This document shows, in pieces, positions 13,710-15,966 of a stretch of 15,966 nt of DNA (position 1 is the first letter of the stretch; the number at the start of each line of letters is the position of its first letter). This DNA is from Beijerinckiaceae bacterium (GTDB lineage: Bacteria; Pseudomonadota; Alphaproteobacteria; Rhizobiales; Beijerinckiaceae), in the NCBI GenBank assembly GCA_947380915.1, contig CANCSY010000051.1:1-15966 (forward strand). The letters run 5' to 3'. The position numbers and the translations under genes were made by a program. A model generated the notes under the pieces. It saw only the letters and a list, made by a program, of their open reading frames with translations. It made no database searches and was not told the origin of the DNA.

Positions 13710-15966
13710 TCAGGCATTGAGCCTGTCCAAGGCGGCTTTCATCTTCTCAATGCGCGCCAGAGCCTCTTGCTTGCGCTCACGGTTTTCATCGACGACCTCC
13801 TCGGGCGCGCGGCGCACAAAATCCGCGTTGTTGAGCTTGGCGTCCACTTTCTTCACCTCGCCCTCTTCCTTGGCGATTTCCTTGGTGAGCCGCGCCTTCT
13901 CCGCGCCGATGTCGATCACGCCCTCCAGCGGCAGCGCCGCGACGACGCCGCGCACGATCATCTGGGCTGAGCTGCGCGGCGACACGGGCGCGAAGCTGAT
14001 CTGCGAGAGCCGGGCGAGGCGCTTGATGGTCTCGTCCCAGACGCGGGCGCGGGCCTCGACGGCGGCGGGCGCCTCAACCAGCACCAGCGGAATCTGGGCG
14101 GCGGCGGGCACATTCATCTCGTTGCGCACCGAGCGCACCTCGGAGACAAGGTCGACGATCCAGCCGATCTCGGCCTCGGCGTCCGCATCCTCAAGGCCCG
14201 CGAGATCAGGCCATGAGGCCAGCGCCAGCAGGCTCTGGCGCGGCTCGCCTTCAGCGCCCTTGATCGCCCAGAGCTCCTCGGTGAGGAAGGGCATGAAGGG
14301 ATGCAGGAGCTTGGTGATCTCATCAATCACGAAGGCGGTGGTGGCCCGGGCCTCGTCCTTGGCGGGGGAATCGGCGCCTTGCAGCACGGGCTTGGCCAGC
14401 TCCAGATACCAGTCGCAGAAGATGTTCCAGACGAAGCGATAGGCGACATTGGCGGAATCGTTGAAGCGATAGGCCTCGATGGCGGCGGTCACATCCGTCA
14501 CCGCCCGCGCGGTCTCGCCGATGATCCAGCGGTTGAGGGTCTGCTCCACGCCCCGGGGATCGAAGCCGACTGTCCGCACGCAGCCGTTCATCTCGGCGAA
14601 GCGCGCCGCGTTCCAGAGCTTGGTCGCGAAATTGCGATAGCCCTCGACCCGGCTCGTCGCCAGCTTGATGTCGCGACCCTGGGCGGCCATGGCGGCCAGA
14701 GTAAAGCGCAGGGCGTCGGCGCCATACTGGTCGATGAGGTTCAGGGGGTCGATGACATTGCCCTTGGACTTCGACATCTTCGCGCCCTTCTCGTCGCGGA
14801 CGAGGGCATGGATATAGACGTCCTTGAAGGGGACTTCCTTCATGAAGTGCAGGCCCATCATCATCATGCGGGCGACCCAGAAGAAGATGATGTCGAAACC
14901 TGTCACCAGCACGCTGGTGGGATAGAAGCGCTTCACCTCGGCGGTCTCGTCCGGCCAGCCCAGGGTCGAGAAGGGCCAGAGCGCGGAGGAGAACCAGGTG
15001 TCGAGCACGTCCTCGTCGCGGGTCAGCAACGCGGCGGAAAGCTCGGGATCGTCAGCGATCCGGCCCGCTTCCACATCGTCATAGATTTCGCGGGTGACGG
15101 CGTCAGCCAGCGCCTGGGCGATGGCCTCCTCCTCGGTCTCGGCCACATAGACCCCGCCCCAGGCGGAATACCAGGCGGGGATCTGATGACCCCACCAGAG
15201 CTGGCGGGAGATGCACCAGGGCTGGATGTTCTCCAGCCATTCGAAATAGGTCTTCTCCCAGTTCTTCGGGATGAAACTGGTTTCGCCATTGCGCACGGCG
15301 GCGAGGGCCGGCCGGGCGAGGGTCTTGGCGTCCACATACCATTGGTCGGTCAACCAGGGCTCGATGACCACCCCCGAGCGGTCGCCATGGGGCACTGTGT
15401 GGGTATAGGGCTCGATCTTCGGGCACAGGCCCCGCGCCTCCAGCATCTCGACGATGCGCTTGCGGGCGACGAAGCGATCGACGCCGTCAAGGGCGAGCGC
15501 TTCATCAAGGTCCGGGCCTTCGAGGAGATTGGCGAGGAAGGACGGATTCTCCTTCAGCAGAAGGCGCGCTTCCGCATCGAGCATGTTGATGGGCTCCACG
15601 CCCTTGTCGAGATGGCGGCGGCCCACCTCGAAATCGTTGAAATCATGGGCTGGGGTGATCTTCACCGCGCCGGTGCCCTTTTCGGGGTCGGCATAGTCGT
15701 CGCCGACGATGGGGATCCGGCGCCCCACCAGCGGCAGGATCACATGGCGGCCGATGAGATGGCCCAGCTTTTCGTTTTCCGGATGCACCGCCACCGCCGT
15801 ATCGCCCAGCATGGTCTCGGGCCGGGTGGTGGCGACAGTGATGAAGGTGTCAGAGTTTTCCGCATCGTAATCAACGCCTTCGAGCGGATAATTGAAGTGC
15901 CACAGATGGCCCTTCACCTCGACCTGCTGGACTTCGAGATCGGAGATCGCGGTCAGCAGCTTGGGA
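13710..15966 (-). CDS. valS: Valyl-tRNA synthetase, C-terminal 751 residues (5' end outside window)
   Basis: A class I aminoacyl-tRNA synthetase that charges tRNA-Val and hydrolyses misactivated threonine. The frame is open through the right edge (PKLLTAISDLEV precedes VKGHLWHF), so the N-terminus and HIGH motif lie beyond 15966; full-length ValRS is about 900-950 residues. The editing (CP1) domain is visible through TTRPETMLGDTAVAVHPE and GTGAVKITPAHDFNDFEVG. The KMSKS loop is at 14766-14780 (AKMSKSKGNVIDP). The anticodon-binding helical domain follows, then a lysine/glutamate-rich C-terminal coiled coil (EKARLTKEIAKEEGEVKKVDAKL) typical of ValRS. GTG at 15917 is an internal valine, not a start. 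No frameshift or missing motif is seen within the visible part. A hairpin lies directly after the stop. The 360-bp gap to the exoR-like gene contains that hairpin and suggests separate transcripts. Confidence 0.97.
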   Translation of the reverse strand, partial: PKLLTAISDLEVQQVEVKGHLWHFNYPLEGVDYDAENSDTFITVATTRPETMLGDTAVAVHPENEKLGHLIGRHVILPLVGRRIPIVGDDYADPEKGTGAVKITPAHDFNDFEVGRRHLDKGVEPINMLDAEARLLLKENPSFLANLLEGPDLDEALALDGVDRFVARKRIVEMLEARGLCPKIEPYTHTVPHGDRSGVVIEPWLTDQWYVDAKTLARPALAAVRNGETSFIPKNWEKTYFEWLENIQPWCISRQLWWGHQIPAWYSAWGGVYVAETEEEAIAQALADAVTREIYDDVEAGRIADDPELSAALLTRDEDVLDTWFSSALWPFSTLGWPDETAEVKRFYPTSVLVTGFDIIFFWVARMMMMGLHFMKEVPFKDVYIHALVRDEKGAKMSKSKGNVIDPLNLIDQYGADALRFTLAAMAAQGRDIKLATSRVEGYRNFATKLWNAARFAEMNGCVRTVGFDPRGVEQTLNRWIIGETARAVTDVTAAIEAYRFNDSANVAYRFVWNIFCDWYLELAKPVLQGADSPAKDEARATTAFVIDEITKLLHPFMPFLTEELWAIKGAEGEPRQSLLALASWPDLAGLEDADAEAEIGWIVDLVSEVRSVRNEMNVPAAAQIPLVLVEAPAAVEARARVWDETIKRLARLSQISFAPVSPRSSAQMIVRGVVAALPLEGVIDIGAEKARLTKEIAKEEGEVKKVDAKLNNADFVRRAPEEVVDENRERKQEALARIEKMKAALDRLNA

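Overview
The window looks like a piece of an alphaproteobacterial chromosome, most likely Hyphomicrobiales (Rhizobiales). The evidence is: housekeeping genes at roughly 62-66% G+C by eye; an RNase E with a long acidic insert inside its S1 domain and a C-terminal Gly-Trp-Trp tail; a periplasmic Sel1-repeat protein resembling rhizobial ExoR; and a UbiH-type hydroxylase carrying the PPIGAQGLN motif. I cannot name the genus.

Layout. 45-1016 (-) is a zinc-independent NAD(P)H:quinone oxidoreductase. It is divergent from 1138-2865 (+), a SulP anion permease with a C-terminal STAS domain; the 121-bp gap between them is rich in dyad symmetry. SulP converges on 2897-5833 (-), RNase E, and a strong hairpin terminator lies between the two stop codons. 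Upstream of rne is a 672-bp gene-free leader, then 6506-9130 (-), a large predicted secreted metallopeptidase (serralysin-like M10, two RTX blocks, six tandem 50-residue FG-GAP/VCBS repeats). From 9333 three plus-strand genes follow with gaps of 56 and 51 bp: a UbiH-family FAD hydroxylase, an LpxL/HtrB-family acyltransferase and exonuclease III. The window closes with two minus-strand genes, an exoR-like gene (12522-13349) and valS (13710 to beyond the right edge). A terminator-like hairpin lies just past the valS stop.

How the genes fit together. Most are core functions: RNA decay, quinone chemistry, outer-membrane lipid acylation, DNA repair, translation and envelope signalling. The metallopeptidase is the accessory element. 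Part of its catalytic region is about 45% G+C against about 65% in neighbours. It occupies a position next to rne where I would expect cell-wall genes in related bacteria. Its repeats are about 91% identical at DNA level between adjacent copies, and its only five cysteines sit at the same position of five repeats.

I see no CRISPR array, insertion sequence, tRNA, rRNA, or defence or biosynthetic cluster. Nothing here is convincingly a new multi-gene system. The metallopeptidase and the structured intergenic regions deserve the second look.
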